DNA of 64,000 nucleotides from Gnomoniopsis sp. IMI 355080 (GCA_027946555.1 JAPEVC010000066.1:93647-157646), one strand, 5' to 3'. Shown: positions 22,489 to 34,800, numbered from the stretch's first letter. Numbers and translations: made by a program. Notes: generated by a model from the sequence alone, not told the origin.

Positions 22489-22607
22489 ACATACAACACC
22501 GGGTATTCGCTAATGGTCACCCACTTAACTACTAATCCAGCCCTCAGCGGCTTGTATATGGGAGAGCGGACGGGATCCCTAATTCTCCACTGGGTATGGT
22601 CGTATGT
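22489..22607 (-). rRNA. 5S ribosomal RNA gene, copy 2 (variant isotype)
   Basis: Identical over 119 nt to the copy at 8556-8674, with the same ACATACGAC/GTTGTATGT terminal helix and internal control region. Flanking sequences differ completely, apart from an A-rich tract on the plus strand just left of the gene that gives a T5 run (22482-22486), a plausible terminator. The dispersed arrangement is the normal condition in many Pezizomycotina. The perfect identity of two copies 14 kb apart implies recent duplication or homogenisation. Confidence 0.92.
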
Positions 22608-23106
22608 GACAGTAACGGCGAGGAATTTGCCCTAAGACTGTAGAATAGAGAGGGACAGTGGGTACACTGCACGACTAATGTTCATATCACAAGTTGCATA
22701 AATTTTGAGATATGGTTGCAGTGCTTTATATCAGTGGATAAGATCTCCCTTAAAAGTCATTTCAAACTCCATCCTAACGTGCTTGCGGCTTCGAAGTACC
22801 CTGGGCAGCTACCAGGTAATGAAGGACCAACAGCTCACACGCCCTAACGATAACGTAGTGCAATGAAGGTACTCCGTATCTACTGTTGAATCACCAGCTT
22901 TACAATTTGAGATTCCCTTTGAGTACCTAGGTATACATCTAATAGGTACCTAACAGTCCTCCGTAGTCTTACCTAGGTATTGACTAGTAACTTGGGCACT
23001 TAGGTATATTCATAGGAACCTCACATTGAAGGCATATCTGCATATCTAGGATTATTTGGTACCTGTCAGTATTTGAGCCTGGCAAACATAAATACAAATG
23101 CAACAG
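22608..23106. other. intergenic region with two TACCTAGGTA palindromes
   Basis: About 500 bp upstream of 5S copy 2 and downstream of the monooxygenase. Palindromes lie at 22924-22933 and 22970-22979, only 36 bp apart. No gene seen. Confidence 0.55.
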
Positions 23107-24640
23107 TTAGCAAGCTGCCTGTCCAGGTTTTGGTATAGACTCCGCCCAAGGCATTGTGCCCTCGAATGGCTCCTCGGTTTCGATGAACTGCGCAACAAAA
23201 GCTTTGGAAATAGGCGGGCTGATGATCCAGTTCAAGTACACATGATTCATGAACGGAATGTTCGGCATCACCCACTGGTCCGCGAACCAGTACAGCCAGT
23301 TCGGCCATGCAGACAGCCTAGTCATGCGCGCCGAGAAGCCGTAGTCTTGCACAACAGGCTCTGCCCGCACCGCCTGGTAACGCGTGAACGCGGCCGTCAG
23401 CTCCTGGTCGGTCGGCGCGTCCGTGTGTAGCGCAAACAGCTCGTTGCCCAGTGCCGCCAGGTCCTGGATGCCGTTGTTGAGCCCCTGCCCTGCATTGGGG
23501 GTGTACTTGTGGCATGCATCCCCCGCGAGCACCATACGCCCGTAGCTCCAATGCTTGAGCACGCCCTCTTCGAGGTTGGCCATGCCGATCTTGCCCCTCC
23601 GCTGCTCGATGAGATCGCCTAGGCGCACTTTACCACCGACCATCATGTCCGCGTGCTTGGCCACAAATGCCTCGATGTCCGCTTCGGTGAATCGCACTCG
23701 CTCCGTGGTCGGCTTATCCAACTTCTCGTACACAAAAAGCCACGCGCGCCGCTCCGCGTTCAGCATCTGGAGCGAGCATCCATCGCTATGCGTTACGAGA
23801 ACGTCGCCCGGCGCGAAGAACTGTGTTTGTCCGGGGATGGGGCACCATATTGTCTTGTAGGTGCACGGGAACGGGCGCTTCTCGTTGACCTCGGCCTCGC
23901 TTTTGCCGTCCAGGAGCATGTGCTCGCGCATGATATCGCGCACTCTGCTGTGGACGCCGTCGGCGCCAATCAACAGGCCGCCTTCGTATGTCGACCCGTC
24001 TTGACAGGTTACCACGACGCCCTCATCCTTCTTATCCACAGCGGTCACGCGCTTGTTGACGTGACACCGCGCGTGGCCTTCTTCGCCCAAGGCGTCGTAA
24101 ATACACTGCACCAATTCCGCTCGGTGGAACATCAATGAAGACTGGCCGTGGCTACACCGAATTGGCACAATCAGTTGATGTGCATCGAAAATCGACTTCG
24201 CCGCCTTTTTGTACAGTCAGCGGTCAGGGTGAAGGGATAGGCGCACCTCTTTATCATGTGATCCTCGAAGGACATGGAAGATACGAGTCCCTTGTTGTTG
24301 TAATCCATGAATTTTACCACCCCTTGGCCATACTCCCGCAACTGGTTCAGTAGTCCGAGCTGCGCGAGGATTCGTATGGTGTGAGGAAAGAGTGTGAGGC
24401 TGGCCCCCACATCCTCGACCACCTGAGGCCGAGCCTCGAGAAGGACAAAGTCATACCCGGCCTTGGACAACATAAGTGCTGCTGTCAGGCCCACGGGCCC
24501 GCCGCCTGCAATACTGTAACAACCATGTCAGTATACAGTATTTACATGATAGCCACCCGAAGGCCAATGGTGAGCCTGGCTCGCTATGACAGCAGCGAAA
24601 TGACACACATGAATTTGAACGTTGACTTCTGAGTCGACAT
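23107..24640 (-). CDS. FAD-dependent monooxygenase (PaxM/salicylate hydroxylase-like)
   Basis: Three exons: 24640-24609, 24513-24285 and 24204-23107, about 452 residues. The first intron (GTGTGT...TACAG) joins MSTQKSTFKF to IIAGGGPVGLTAA, restoring the GxGxxG dinucleotide fold at the N-terminus. Later come the DG motif (GADGVHSRV) and the GD motif with FAD ribityl contact (GDACHKYTPNAGQGLNNGIQD region). A hydrophobic C-terminal part (NWLYWFADQWVMPNIPFM) resembles membrane-associated members of meroterpenoid and indole-diterpene pathways, which epoxidise or hydroxylate substrates using NADPH and O2. The second intron (GTATCT donor, AAAAAG acceptor) is inferred from phase. The gene lies on the same strand as the SDR gene 1.4 kb upstream. 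Confidence 0.92.
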
Positions 24641-26016
24641 GATGTGTCCGTGATATTCCTCTTTGAGTAAGGGCAAAGTCTGTAGTAGGGCCGAATACGC
24701 ATTAATCACCCAACTGTATGTTCATTATCATTATGCATAAGAGAATAGTGGTGCTCTTCCGCTTTTTGTAATCGTAGACCTACTGCGGTTGGAATTGCCC
24801 GAGAGACCGAGCCGGAAAGACAATAAAGCCCGTCATTGTCGTATCTATAGTGGATCATACCAAGTATACTGAAACCACAGACCGCTAATATGATCTCTAC
24901 CCTCATATCAATATTCGTAGTAAGTTTGAAACTAAATTTTTAATTCATGTATGTATATAAATGTTTATGTTTGTTTATTATAGTTATATAATGAAGAACA
25001 TTCGATTATCCTTGGTCTTTACAGTCTTACAGGTAATTCTTATACTGCTGCGCGGAGCCACCGAAATGCTCATTTAAGCACATTGTACGAATATCATCAA
25101 AACTAGGCCTCTGGCGAAGTTAAAATAAAAGCCAAACGCTGATTCATTTCGTACGACATCCTACAAACTTTCTTTCATTCATACAGGAAGTACAGTGTTT
25201 CTACTCTGGCAATCATCGTGTCCAAACCGCTCGTCCACGGCCGCAACCTCATCGACTCGGCCCTCACAAAAGCCCATTTTTGTTTCTGGTCGCCCTGATG
25301 TTCAATCTCGCAATTCGGTCAGCGTTATAAGTATGCAGCTGCTCGAGAATGGCTCTCGTGGAATCTGTGACCATGCATTTGCTACCAATCTGTAAAATGC
25401 CATCTGCTCAGTTCTCCAGCTGGTTCCCCAGATAGAGCGCGAACAGTAGAATCTATCAGAGACGAATCTAGCCGCCCTGACTGCCGAATGCTAAATTCAT
25501 AACACTGGGTTGCTGTAGAGGCTTGGTTTCCAAGCTATGCCCAAGCGACCTTCAGTCCCTCGACATGGCTCGAGGAACGTGGGCTGGGCGTAATCACATA
25601 GTGACGGATGAAGTCCGATTAGCCGAGTAAGTAGAGACATTTTGCATCTTCGAGATTGGGGTGATTTTGAAAATCAACTATCCGATTGCCAAAGTCATGG
25701 CTCTCGCTGCTGCTCAGCTGATTTGGGTGATTTCGGTGGAGCTGCTGGTGAGTTTCGTTACAACCTGGAAGATACAATGAATCTCGTGTCTAATTTGATT
25801 AAGAAGATTGGAATAGGACGGTCAAATATAAGTAATCACTGCAGTAACGGCGATAATACGATAGCTCGTTCGGAATCCATAAACATGAGGGCGGGCCTGA
25901 GGCCGTGGCCGTGACCATTAATGATCACCTGGAACCTCTGGAGTGCTCTCCCTGCCAGATAGGCCTCGGTATTCTGAGCGGACACCGACTTACTTGCGAT
26001 CGAGACTGTAACAATT
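24641..26016. other. intergenic region between monooxygenase and SDR
   Basis: About 1.4 kb. Small frames (minus 24906-24706 with a hydrophobic start; plus 25642-25914) have no family signal. AT-rich near 24920-24990. I do not call a gene. Confidence 0.5.
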
Positions 26017-27137
26017 CTACGCCTCTTGCACGTCGATGCTTTTCGCCACTTCCTCCCACTCATTACAGATCTTGAGCGTTTCTTCGCACTTGGCCCGGAT
26101 CCGCGACCACCCATCGGTTCCAAGAGGCACTCTGATGGGAACCGTTTTTCCGGCAGCCATTCCAGTGCCATTGGTCAGCTCAATCATTCGCGTAACAGCC
26201 TTCTTGAGGTCGTCTGGCTCGTTTCCTACAACGCCTTGCTCAAAAGCTTTAACGCCTAAAATCTCTGTTAACATGCGCGAAAAGCCTGTTGTATACCAAT
26301 ACAGGATTCTCACAGGAGATACATACCGGCATTGAATTCAGAGTACACGTCCACTCGTGGCGCCACGTGTCTGATGTTACTGAATGCACTAGTCCTACAG
26401 TATCCGGGCTCGACGAGAAGCACTTTCAGACCAGGCGCAAAAATAGCGAGTTCCTTGGCAAGACACTCCACGGCTCCTATTCACGCGGGATTAACATTAT
26501 TAGAAGTTTTTAATCGTATTACTGGAGTAGCAAACCTTCAAGCGCGAACTTGGTGGAACAATATCCCGTTGCGCTAGGGTCGGAGCTATTCGTCTGTCAA
26601 AAGACTGTACATATGCGTCCCCAAAAGAGGCAGGTCGCGTAAAAACTCACTGCCACCCTGCTTGTGAGCCCATGAACAGCAGGGTGCCCGTCCCTTTGGC
26701 TCTGAGTTTGGGCAAAAGCGCGCGAGTGATGTTGAGCGGTCCGTGGAAATTGGTGTTGAAGACACTCTCCAGGTCTTTCTGTCTGTAGCGAAGTCAATGA
26801 TGAGTCGATAATGACTCAGTAGTAGGGTTTGTGAACGTTGAACATACGTGACCTCTTCGAATGCCCCACTCAGAACAAAGCCAGCATTGTTGACGACAAC
26901 ATCAATGCCGCCGGGGTAAAGTCCCCAAGCTTCCTCCATCTTAGTCGCGATGACGTCTTCAGTAGCCGTGACATCCAGGTCAAGAATACTTGCCCCAGTA
27001 TTCTTCAGATGCGAGAGCTTCGTCTCAGCATTGCGGCCGGTGGCAATAACGTTGTCTCCAAGGGCTCGCAGCTGGTGAACAAACTCAGAGCCGAAGCCGC
27101 TGGAGCAACCTGTGATAAGCCAGGTCTTTGGTGCCAT
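26017..27137 (-). CDS. short-chain dehydrogenase/reductase
   Basis: Five exons: 27137-26848, 26782-26651, 26585-26536, 26476-26327 and 26264-26017, 289 residues. TGCSSGFG near residue 10 is the cofactor-binding TGxxxGxG. NNAG follows in the middle. MGSQAGWHSDPSATGYCSTK supplies the catalytic Ser and the YxxxK pair, restored only after splicing. VEPGYCRTSAF is the conserved PG loop after the catalytic lysine. The classical SDR fold uses NAD(P)(H) to oxidise or reduce an alcohol/ketone; the cofactor cannot be fixed, though the pattern suits NADP. Length is normal. It is divergent from the acyltransferase, with only 480 bp between starts, and shares a strand with the monooxygenase. Confidence 0.92.
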
Positions 27138-27617
27138 AATTTGAATTTGTAGCTGGCAAAAAGAGATCTATGATGCGTTCACAAAGCCGAGTTCAGTCAA
27201 CAGCGATTCGGGAGGGGGGAGGGAGGGTTCGTATCAGTATCCACATATTGTGCGTTGCAACCTGCGGCACAGGCTTACGTTGGTAGGTACAGTACTTATT
27301 AGGTAACATTGCACATCGATTTATCCTTGTCTATGAGAACCAGTAAACATGTTCATGGGCGCAAATTGGCCATGCAATTTCAGCTGGTCCAACAGCGGCA
27401 CGTTGGAGCGGCCTGCATTGGTACGGGGTGGTTTGGAACCTCCCCCTCACAAAAATGAAATGTTCAGCACTGCGAACACCGGAATCCAAGGATACAGCGC
27501 TTTTATTAGAGCTGTAGAACTCAGTTTCTTCCTTTATAAAGCACACAAACCACTTTGCAAGATCCTGGATCTTTGACAATCCTCTTATCATAACGCCTCC
27601 TGTATTGCACATTCTTC
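27138..27617. promoter_or_regulatory. shared divergent promoter of SDR and acyltransferase
   Basis: 480 bp between divergent starts. TATAAA lies at 27535-27540, about 78 bp before the acyltransferase ATG, and is a plausible TATA box. A G-rich run (gggaggggggagggaggg-like) lies near 27210-27228. Co-regulation of the two genes is an inference from geometry only. Confidence 0.5.
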
Positions 27618-29156
27618 TTGCCCTTCATCATGTCTTCAATAAGCTCGTCGCGTCCGTTGGGCAATCTGGAACTTTTCTTCAAAAAGCTCGCCGATTCTGG
27701 GTCACCACTAGGCCGAGAGCACTGGGCTGTTCATCTTGCTTTGACGCTGAGGATCAAAGATCATGCCGATCTTCTGCCCTATCTTCAAAATACATGGCTG
27801 GCAATTCGTCGTGAACATCCGGCCATCGGCTCAATCATCAAGCCCCCCGCTGAAGTACCGGAAGCCAAGGAACACGCAAATGACCCGACGCGAGAGGTTC
27901 TGACTATTCCAGCTCTGGATGCCGTCCGTTGGGGTAGAGAAACCTTTTTCGTGCACGAGAACGAGAAGGACGCAGACGGTCTATTCTCTGGGCTTCAACC
28001 AACACCCACAGCCACCTGTCACTGGCTGCCTCAATCATCCACTCTCATCATTCGCTCATCACACTGGCGTCTTGATGGAATTGGGATAATCAAGCTCGGC
28101 CACGTCTTCCTGACCACCTTGGCCGAGACGTTGCAAATGAAAGCAGAAGATTTCCAAACCATTGAGTCCACGAAGGAGCGTTCCTCCATCACAACTTTAC
28201 CACCAAATCTAGAGCGTTTGGCTCAAATCTGGCGGCAAACACAGGGACTAGCGGCAGCAAGCTCACAAAACGAAAGGCAAGTGCTCACTGATCGCCTCGA
28301 TGCCGGTGCGGACGCCCTGGTGGGCGAATTCCTTCGTGGCGTGCCGAGTATCGGTCTGCCGAACCTGCCCGATACCGCCACAACACTTCCAGGCGCCAGT
28401 GCACGCGTGGAAACCAAGCTCGACATTTCGATGACAGCAAAGATCACGAAAGCCCGCCGAGCAATGAACCTCAGCTTCACAGGCGCGGTTCACGCCGCCA
28501 TTGTGCGAGTTACAGCGAGATACCCTCAGCATCCCCTCGCAAAGTCCTACGCAGCATTTTTCCCTGTGGATCTGCGACAGTCAATTTTGGCAGCAGGAGC
28601 CGCCTCCGAGGAGGAGTTGATGTTTGGGCTCTATTTTTCTGGGCTACCTGTCTGCATCAATGGAATGATCCCTGAAGATGATGGGAGTGGCGAGACTAAA
28701 GGCTTTAAGGAGATTGCTCGCGAAATGACGGCCGTTTATAGCAGAGACTTGACTGCTTTCTGGAACGCACCAGATGGGCACCAAGTCAGCTTGATGGAGC
28801 TAGCCGAGCCCTATCTGAAAAAGACAACAGTGCTTTTCAATACTCCAGTGCCCGAAGGACTTCCGCTGACACAGACGCCGGACTTGAGTGGGCTTGGAAA
28901 GGTCGAAACCTTCTTACAAAGAGAGTACCAGTCAACTTCGGAGCATCATGCTCCCAAAGTCGAAGTAGCAGATGTGTGGGTTGGCACGGAGATAATCAAC
29001 AGATGTGTCCAATTCCATGTTTGGAGCTGGAGGGATGAATTTCGACTTGGTGTCTCTTTCAATAAGAGCTTTTACGAGAAGACATTCGTTGCAAATCTCT
29101 TGGATCAGGTTGTTGAGGAGCTTTTGACAGGGTTAGACGTTCATCGTTACTCATAA
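27618..29156 (+). CDS. HxxxD acyltransferase (trichothecene acetyltransferase-like/condensation fold)
   Basis: A single 512-codon exon. HWRLDG at residues 149-154 is the catalytic HxxxD(G) of CoA-dependent acyltransferases with the chloramphenicol-acetyltransferase/condensation fold. A C-terminal hydrophobic-aromatic region (CVQFHVWSWRDEFRLGVSFN) takes the place where plant members have DFGWG. Fungal relatives acetylate hydroxyl groups of mycotoxins and other secondary metabolites with acetyl-CoA; the substrate here is unknown. A second ATG at codon 5 is an alternative start. Adjacent SDR and monooxygenase genes make a tailoring trio (oxidise, adjust oxidation state, acylate), but no backbone enzyme is in the window. 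Confidence 0.85.
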   Translation: MPFIMSSISSSRPLGNLELFFKKLADSGSPLGREHWAVHLALTLRIKDHADLLPYLQNTWLAIRREHPAIGSIIKPPAEVPEAKEHANDPTREVLTIPALDAVRWGRETFFVHENEKDADGLFSGLQPTPTATCHWLPQSSTLIIRSSHWRLDGIGIIKLGHVFLTTLAETLQMKAEDFQTIESTKERSSITTLPPNLERLAQIWRQTQGLAAASSQNERQVLTDRLDAGADALVGEFLRGVPSIGLPNLPDTATTLPGASARVETKLDISMTAKITKARRAMNLSFTGAVHAAIVRVTARYPQHPLAKSYAAFFPVDLRQSILAAGAASEEELMFGLYFSGLPVCINGMIPEDDGSGETKGFKEIAREMTAVYSRDLTAFWNAPDGHQVSLMELAEPYLKKTTVLFNTPVPEGLPLTQTPDLSGLGKVETFLQREYQSTSEHHAPKVEVADVWVGTEIINRCVQFHVWSWRDEFRLGVSFNKSFYEKTFVANLLDQVVEELLTGLDVHRYS

Positions 29157-29312
29157 TGGAGGCTCTGATGAAATGGAGTCAAACAATGGTCTTACTACTT
29201 AGGTATACTTAGGTACGCACGCAAAAGTTAGTCGCCTCTGACCAGGTTCCACATATGCCCGAATGACTATAGCAAAATTATTGATAGAGAAATTCGAGAT
29301 GCAATGCTGAGC

Positions 29313-30536
29313 TTAGGGACAGTATTCCTTCTTCTGCTTTTTCCCCTTGGCCGACATCTCCTCAATGTCAGCCCAAAATTTTTGCTCGCCCTTAGACTCT
29401 TTCACTTTTGCAACAAAAGAATCAAACTTCCCTTTATGTTGCTGCTCCACTTGTTCCGGATCAGCACCCAGTTCCAGTAATGCTTCTACGCCCCCTACTC
29501 TTCCCCATTCCAAGCAAGTGTTCAGCGGCGAACCAAATTGTCGATATGGAGACCAGCAGTAGCATGATTCATCCCCGTTGATATCGACGCCTAAATTATG
29601 GACCAGGTGACGCATCATCTCGCGACGGTCGTGACCCCTTACGCTATGAGCGCAAGCAGCAGCGTGTAGAGGTACTGCATGTTCCAACTTCGCACCATGT
29701 GAGATCAACAGATCCACAATATGTGGCTCAGCGTGCGCGGCCGCAACGTAGAGTGCTTGGCCTGATTTTCGGTCGGTGGGAGCGCCTTGTCTGGGGACAA
29801 CATACTCCCCTAGGTTGGGGTCTGCACCTGCTTGGAGCAGGTAGCGAAGCACTGGCTCAACGCGGACAACTGATCTAATGAGGTATGCTCATGTCAGGCA
29901 ATCTGGGCTTTTGTAGTAGGTGTAGAAACTTGAAGCTTACGGAAGAGCGACGCCTGTATTCGTCAAAGCTTGATTCGGATGCCAGCCTACCTCCTCGACT
30001 AGGAGCTTGAAGAATTTCAAGTCAGGTCGTCCGAGAGCAGCCGAGACAATCCTGCTGTTGAGCTTGACGCCTTTGCTGAAAAGGAATCGGGCGACTTCGA
30101 CTTGATTCCGTTCTGCAGCAGACTCGGCCCCACGATCCAAAGTATCGGCGTCACAGGAAGATGTCTCGACAAAGTCCTTGACGCTTACAAGATCTCCAGA
30201 GGCGCAGTTTTGATAAAACTGGGCCACCTGTTTGATATTGGTGTTCCAAGCACTACTTGGTCCTGGAGGAAGGCGTGGCGGCAGTGGTGGCATGCCAGCA
30301 AACTGAGCTTCGGCTGCTCGATTTTGTGCTTCAAGTTGAGCAATGTTCGAGAGTCGCACCATTTCATTCTGTTGGTTGTGCCTCTTAATGATCTCTTTTA
30401 CTATCTGTTGGTTGCTGTACTGATACAGCGAGTGGTTCGGGTCCTGGGCTTGTTCCAAATTCTGAAGGCGAGATGTGAGCATGCTATACTCGAAATCGGC
30501 CAGCGACGGGGAGACAGGATCGACTGGAGCATCCAT
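29313..30536 (-). CDS. ankyrin-repeat protein with N-terminal coiled region
   Basis: Two exons, 30536-29941 and 29874-29313, 385 residues. The intron (GTAAGC...CATTAG) joins VALP to SVVRVEPVLRYLLQAGADPN in phase. The N-terminal third is charged and helical, probably a short coiled coil (residues about 20-80). From about residue 105 there are degenerate ankyrin repeats: ASGDLVSVKDFVE, AERNQVEVARFLFSKGV, YLLQAGADPN, VAAAHAEPHIVDLLISHGA, CLEWGRVGGVEALLELGADP. The C-terminus is lysine-rich. No signal peptide or catalytic domain, so it is probably an intracellular interaction protein. Its tail faces the acyltransferase tail (convergent, 156 bp apart). Role unknown. Confidence 0.85.
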
Positions 30537-31833
30537 TAGTCAGTGAGATGAGGAAACCCAAACTTAAACGCTGATGAAGTAACGTTAACTTTGGAAGTGT
30601 ATAAATACGCGCCTGCGAGTAGAGCATAAATAAAATGCAGTTGAAGACACGAGGAGGCTTGTCACGGAGGGAAGGAGAACTGCGGAGTAAGTAGGCTAGC
30701 AGCACCTGAGCAACCTACAGCTTCTTGGCAAGAGGGCGAGGTTCGCGGTGCAGCCTCAAATCAACGTCGCAGCCGGATCCTTCCCGAAACCTAAAGGCTA
30801 CTAATACATCTATCTTTCTTGAGTCAAATTATAAATTTAGCATACGGAGGCTGCTAATTTAGGTGTTTTGTTGGCTGGTTGGTCCAACATTTTCCTTGTT
30901 AAAATTAGTTGTGGCCTTTTCTCAGTCAACTGCGGCGCATGCTTAGGTGCTTTCATTAAATCACGAACGTTGATATCTATTTAGTTGCCTGAGTACCTAT
31001 GTACCTAAGTAGGGAGTTTTGAGCCATAGGCCATGTAGGCACCGTGGTGCACATATTACCAGCTTCCAGCGATCTACTTGAATCGAGAATTTGAACGTTT
31101 TGGGCAGGCTTACTGCTTGTCTTGGTCCTTCATAGTCGAGCTTTGCCAGGAGATGGAGTGGCCTACCTAAGTACTTTCCTTAGATGGTGAATTGGCGTTT
31201 TCTTTCCAAAAAAAAAAAAAACAATAAGACAGTGGATTACGAGCTGAATGAATCTTTGCAAAGGTCGCAAAGCCCAGCCTTATCTACAGACTGCGCAGCA
31301 GTGTCGCCGACAGGCTTACCTACCTAGGTACCTAGGTAGGCACTTGAACCTGGAGCAGGCTTCGCGGGCGGCCAGAAGGATTCCGGACAGGGCCACCAAC
31401 TCATTTTAAATTCTTCCAATGAGTTCATCAATCTTTGCTGCAGCAATATCTTTGATACAACTGTTGGTCTTTTAGTTCGTGGTCAGGTCCATCACAACCC
31501 CCCAGTGTCCCAATATTGCAGGCTGTGATGACGGGCATCATAGGATATGCCCTGCCCAGGTGATGATTGGAACCATTGACGATCCAAGAACAGTATCTAC
31601 CATCATAAAACATGAACGCTACTAGCGATCAGAAGACCGAGCCAGAGAGTTTCTTTCCCCCTTCTTCTGCAGAATATAGCTACATGCAATTCCTACCGTT
31701 CCTAAGGTGAAGCTTCAAGGAGGATTTCTATTAAGCTCTCCTCGATTTTAATACTATTCAATTTGCCAAATTGCCAGGGCACCTACTCCAATACCCTGAA
31801 AACATACCTCAGGTCGTTCAAATCCTCAAAACG
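30537..31833. other. intergenic region with overlapping TACCTAGGTA palindromes
   Basis: About 1.3 kb. It contains variant repeats near 30993-31010, a 13-A run at about 31208-31221, and two overlapping palindromes at 31321-31338. No gene seen. Confidence 0.55.
31321..31338. repeat. two overlapping TACCTAGGTA palindromes
   Basis: The sequence TACCTAGGTACCTAGGTA occupies these bases, so two 10-bp palindromes share a TA. The same decamer occurs at least eight more times in non-coding parts of the window (see findings). Confidence 0.9.
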
Positions 31834-34800
31834 ATGTTCTGGTTGCTTGGCATTGTTGTGGTAGCTCAAGTATGTGGGCAGTCTGCAGCTCGTGTCTTAA
31901 AGATTGACAGAACTGCTCTTATTACAAGTAAGGAACCTCTTCACGGCTTTTTCTCCCAAGACTTACCATCTGATTATAATGAAACATTTGTACCCATTTC
32001 TTTATTTTTTTTATTCATTTTTTCAAAGCTGATCGGTGTGAATCAGATGGCACCAACTTCACGCATACCGTTGTTCCGCACGGAACGAGTCAATTAACTG
32101 TAACCTCGTCCACATCGTTGAACACATCGAACTTGACGACTGGAAAACCTCCATCATTTGGTCTACCAACTGTGACAGTTTCTGGACCTAGCCCGCTGCC
32201 GACGGGCAACATTTCAACTACATTTACGAATCCACACAGTCCACTTGCCACCACTTCAATCGTCGAGCCGACTGGTAACGCTAATAGTACCCTTGGTGGA
32301 GGCCTTCCAGGCTCTGGCAAGGCTAGCATATTTCAGCAAACCAGTCTCATCGATGGCTCCACGACTGTCCTACCCGTTCTGAGTGGTGGAATCTTCTCCA
32401 CGCCTGTCAACCTGCCAAGTCCTGCTCCAACGAAGCTGGATCCAACAGGTGAACCGGCGAAGGCCAGGGCAGAAGCTATCAAAACAGCCTGTTTTGCTGT
32501 TTTGGTACAGGTCAACGACTGGCTCAACAATTGGCCCGACGAAGATCATATAGATCCTTTGCCACCAATTATTAGGGCTTTGAAGGGAATCCTACCTGAG
32601 ATTGGTGGCATGTTCGAGGATCTACCTGAAGGAGAAGAACAGAGCCCAGGAGATTGCTCTTGCTTGCACACCCCCCAGCGTTTCCAACGCGGCCAGGACA
32701 TAACTACTACATTGTCTCGTCCAGTCCCGAGTTCTGCAAACTTACAGAAGCGGAATATCTTGGACAACATCTTTCAGGGCCTTGACAGTCTCCTATGCTC
32801 AGCTACAAGCCTGAGCAATGATTTGTCTCATGCGACAGCTACGACCGACCCAAAGCTTCTTGGAGATCTGGTCAGCAGTATAAGGTCAACTGTTCAGAGC
32901 ATCGATCTTGACGGATTCGTTGATATATTTAGAGGAGGTGTAAGTAGTCCCAGATGGTTGAAGCTCTTGTGACTTGGACTTTCAAGCAGTTGCCCCGGTG
33001 CCCAACTGTTGTCCAAAACTTTTCATATTTGAAAGACTGACAAAAGCAGCCTGTCAAGGAGAAATGCCCACACCCGACGGATTGTAAGTGAAGTCCCTAG
33101 ATATATCGTTCGATTAGTATGACCGTGCTTCCATGTTAATGTTGTCGCGGTACTTAGCCCACGATCCCACGCAGCAACCTACCAGTTCTGATGTCAGTTC
33201 TGGGACCACATCGTCTTTCTCGTGTAGCGAAACAATAACAACAACATACGAGAGCGTTTTCTGTATACAAACCACAACTGTCGCACCAACAGGAGCTGGT
33301 CTGTCATCTACAACACAAAGTCCTTCACTCCCTAGTAGTGTAACTACAGAGTGCTCAACCACGACGTTCACAACAGCCATACCCTGTTCAGATGAACTGT
33401 CCGTTACCCAGACCACAGTCTCGACAGTGACAACCGCGACCTCCGACACAGAACCTACTCCATACTGCGGCCCCGATACATGTGGAGAGTCTGGAGATGT
33501 TTGCAAGACGACGGAGGGCCCCAAGGCTCTGGAGCGAGCCGAGACTGACGCTCCACAACGATCATCGCAGCCTCAGCCGGGAAGGTGGCCAGATCCCGCA
33601 AATTATAATGGTAACGTTAACAGATTTTTCCGTGGGGAAGTTGCCAACACAGTGAGACAGGGCTGGGAGGCATTGCATGATGTTGAATCTGGTGGCACTT
33701 CTTCATATGTGACTTCTTGGGATAATCTTCCAAGAGGTGCTACTGTTAAGGGTCTCTATGGGTGTACTTCGGTTGTCGTGGTATCCAGACGGGGGGTATT
33801 GGTCAATCACATCTGGGAGTCACCAACATTTTCTGGCTCGATGCGTGATCCTGCATTTCAACAATTGTTCAAGTACGATGTCCTCGACGCGATTCAGATT
33901 GGTCAAGGTATCGACGCCCCAAACAAGATTGGCATTCTCCAGCTTCGTGGTGGCGACGGCGCCCAGCCCGCCCCGCCTGGTTTTATACCTGGGCTCTGGC
34001 AGAACCTCTTAGACAATGACGCGAAGCCTCGTGTTTTTATCATGACACCTCGCGTACGACCATCTATATACGACAGGAATGCCGACAAAGAAAAAAACGC
34101 TGGCAAGTTGCTGTACAGAGATCAAGTTGCGATGTTATGGCAACAGATTAAAGTTGCTTTCGGTACATCCTACGATGTTCCCATACGAATCATCGATTAC
34201 TCTCCTCGGATGGCAAAGCCTGGCTCTGATGCATTCCCCATAGATCAAAACGATCCGACGGGGTACAAATATGACACGGACCTCTACTCTACCTACTGCA
34301 AGGACCCTAATTACACGAGCGCGAGAGGAAAACTGCTTGTTCAGTACCATCCTGCAGCGACCTGTCAAGACAAAGCTGAATACCGAATCTGGTTCGAAGG
34401 CAAGAGTCTCACTGATAGCAGTGAAAATCAAATTACTAGCACAGATGAATGGTCGCCGCTTCTGCCACTCCAAGTCTTGCAGGATCCCGCTCAACAGCTG
34501 CCGCTTCGGTTGCGTGGAGTGTGTCCCAAGCCTGAAAATTCGAGCTCACCAAGTCCTTTGGATACTTCTGCAGCTCCGGGAAGTACTGCGAATTCTAGCA
34601 GTACTGTCACAACACCACTGTTCTCGCCGACAATGGCCCCGACGTCCTTTAGTGGAATGCCCACGACGGTGACAGACCGGAACGGTGACGTTGTCGTTTG
34701 CACCTCATGGAAATCTTTCAAGATCCCATTGGGGCACGATCCAATGACCTTTCAACCTCCTGGCTTCAGTAGCTGCGTCAGTCCAGTGACGATTTCCACA

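Noticed and set aside
23653..24138. A 161-codon plus-strand frame
   Set aside because: It is antisense to the FAD monooxygenase, whose motifs and splicing are clear; a shadow frame.
11741..29156. An indole-diterpene cluster, suggested by PaxU-like and PaxM-like genes
   Set aside because: No GGPP synthase, prenyltransferase or cyclase of that pathway is present, and the two genes are over 10 kb apart with unrelated genes between.
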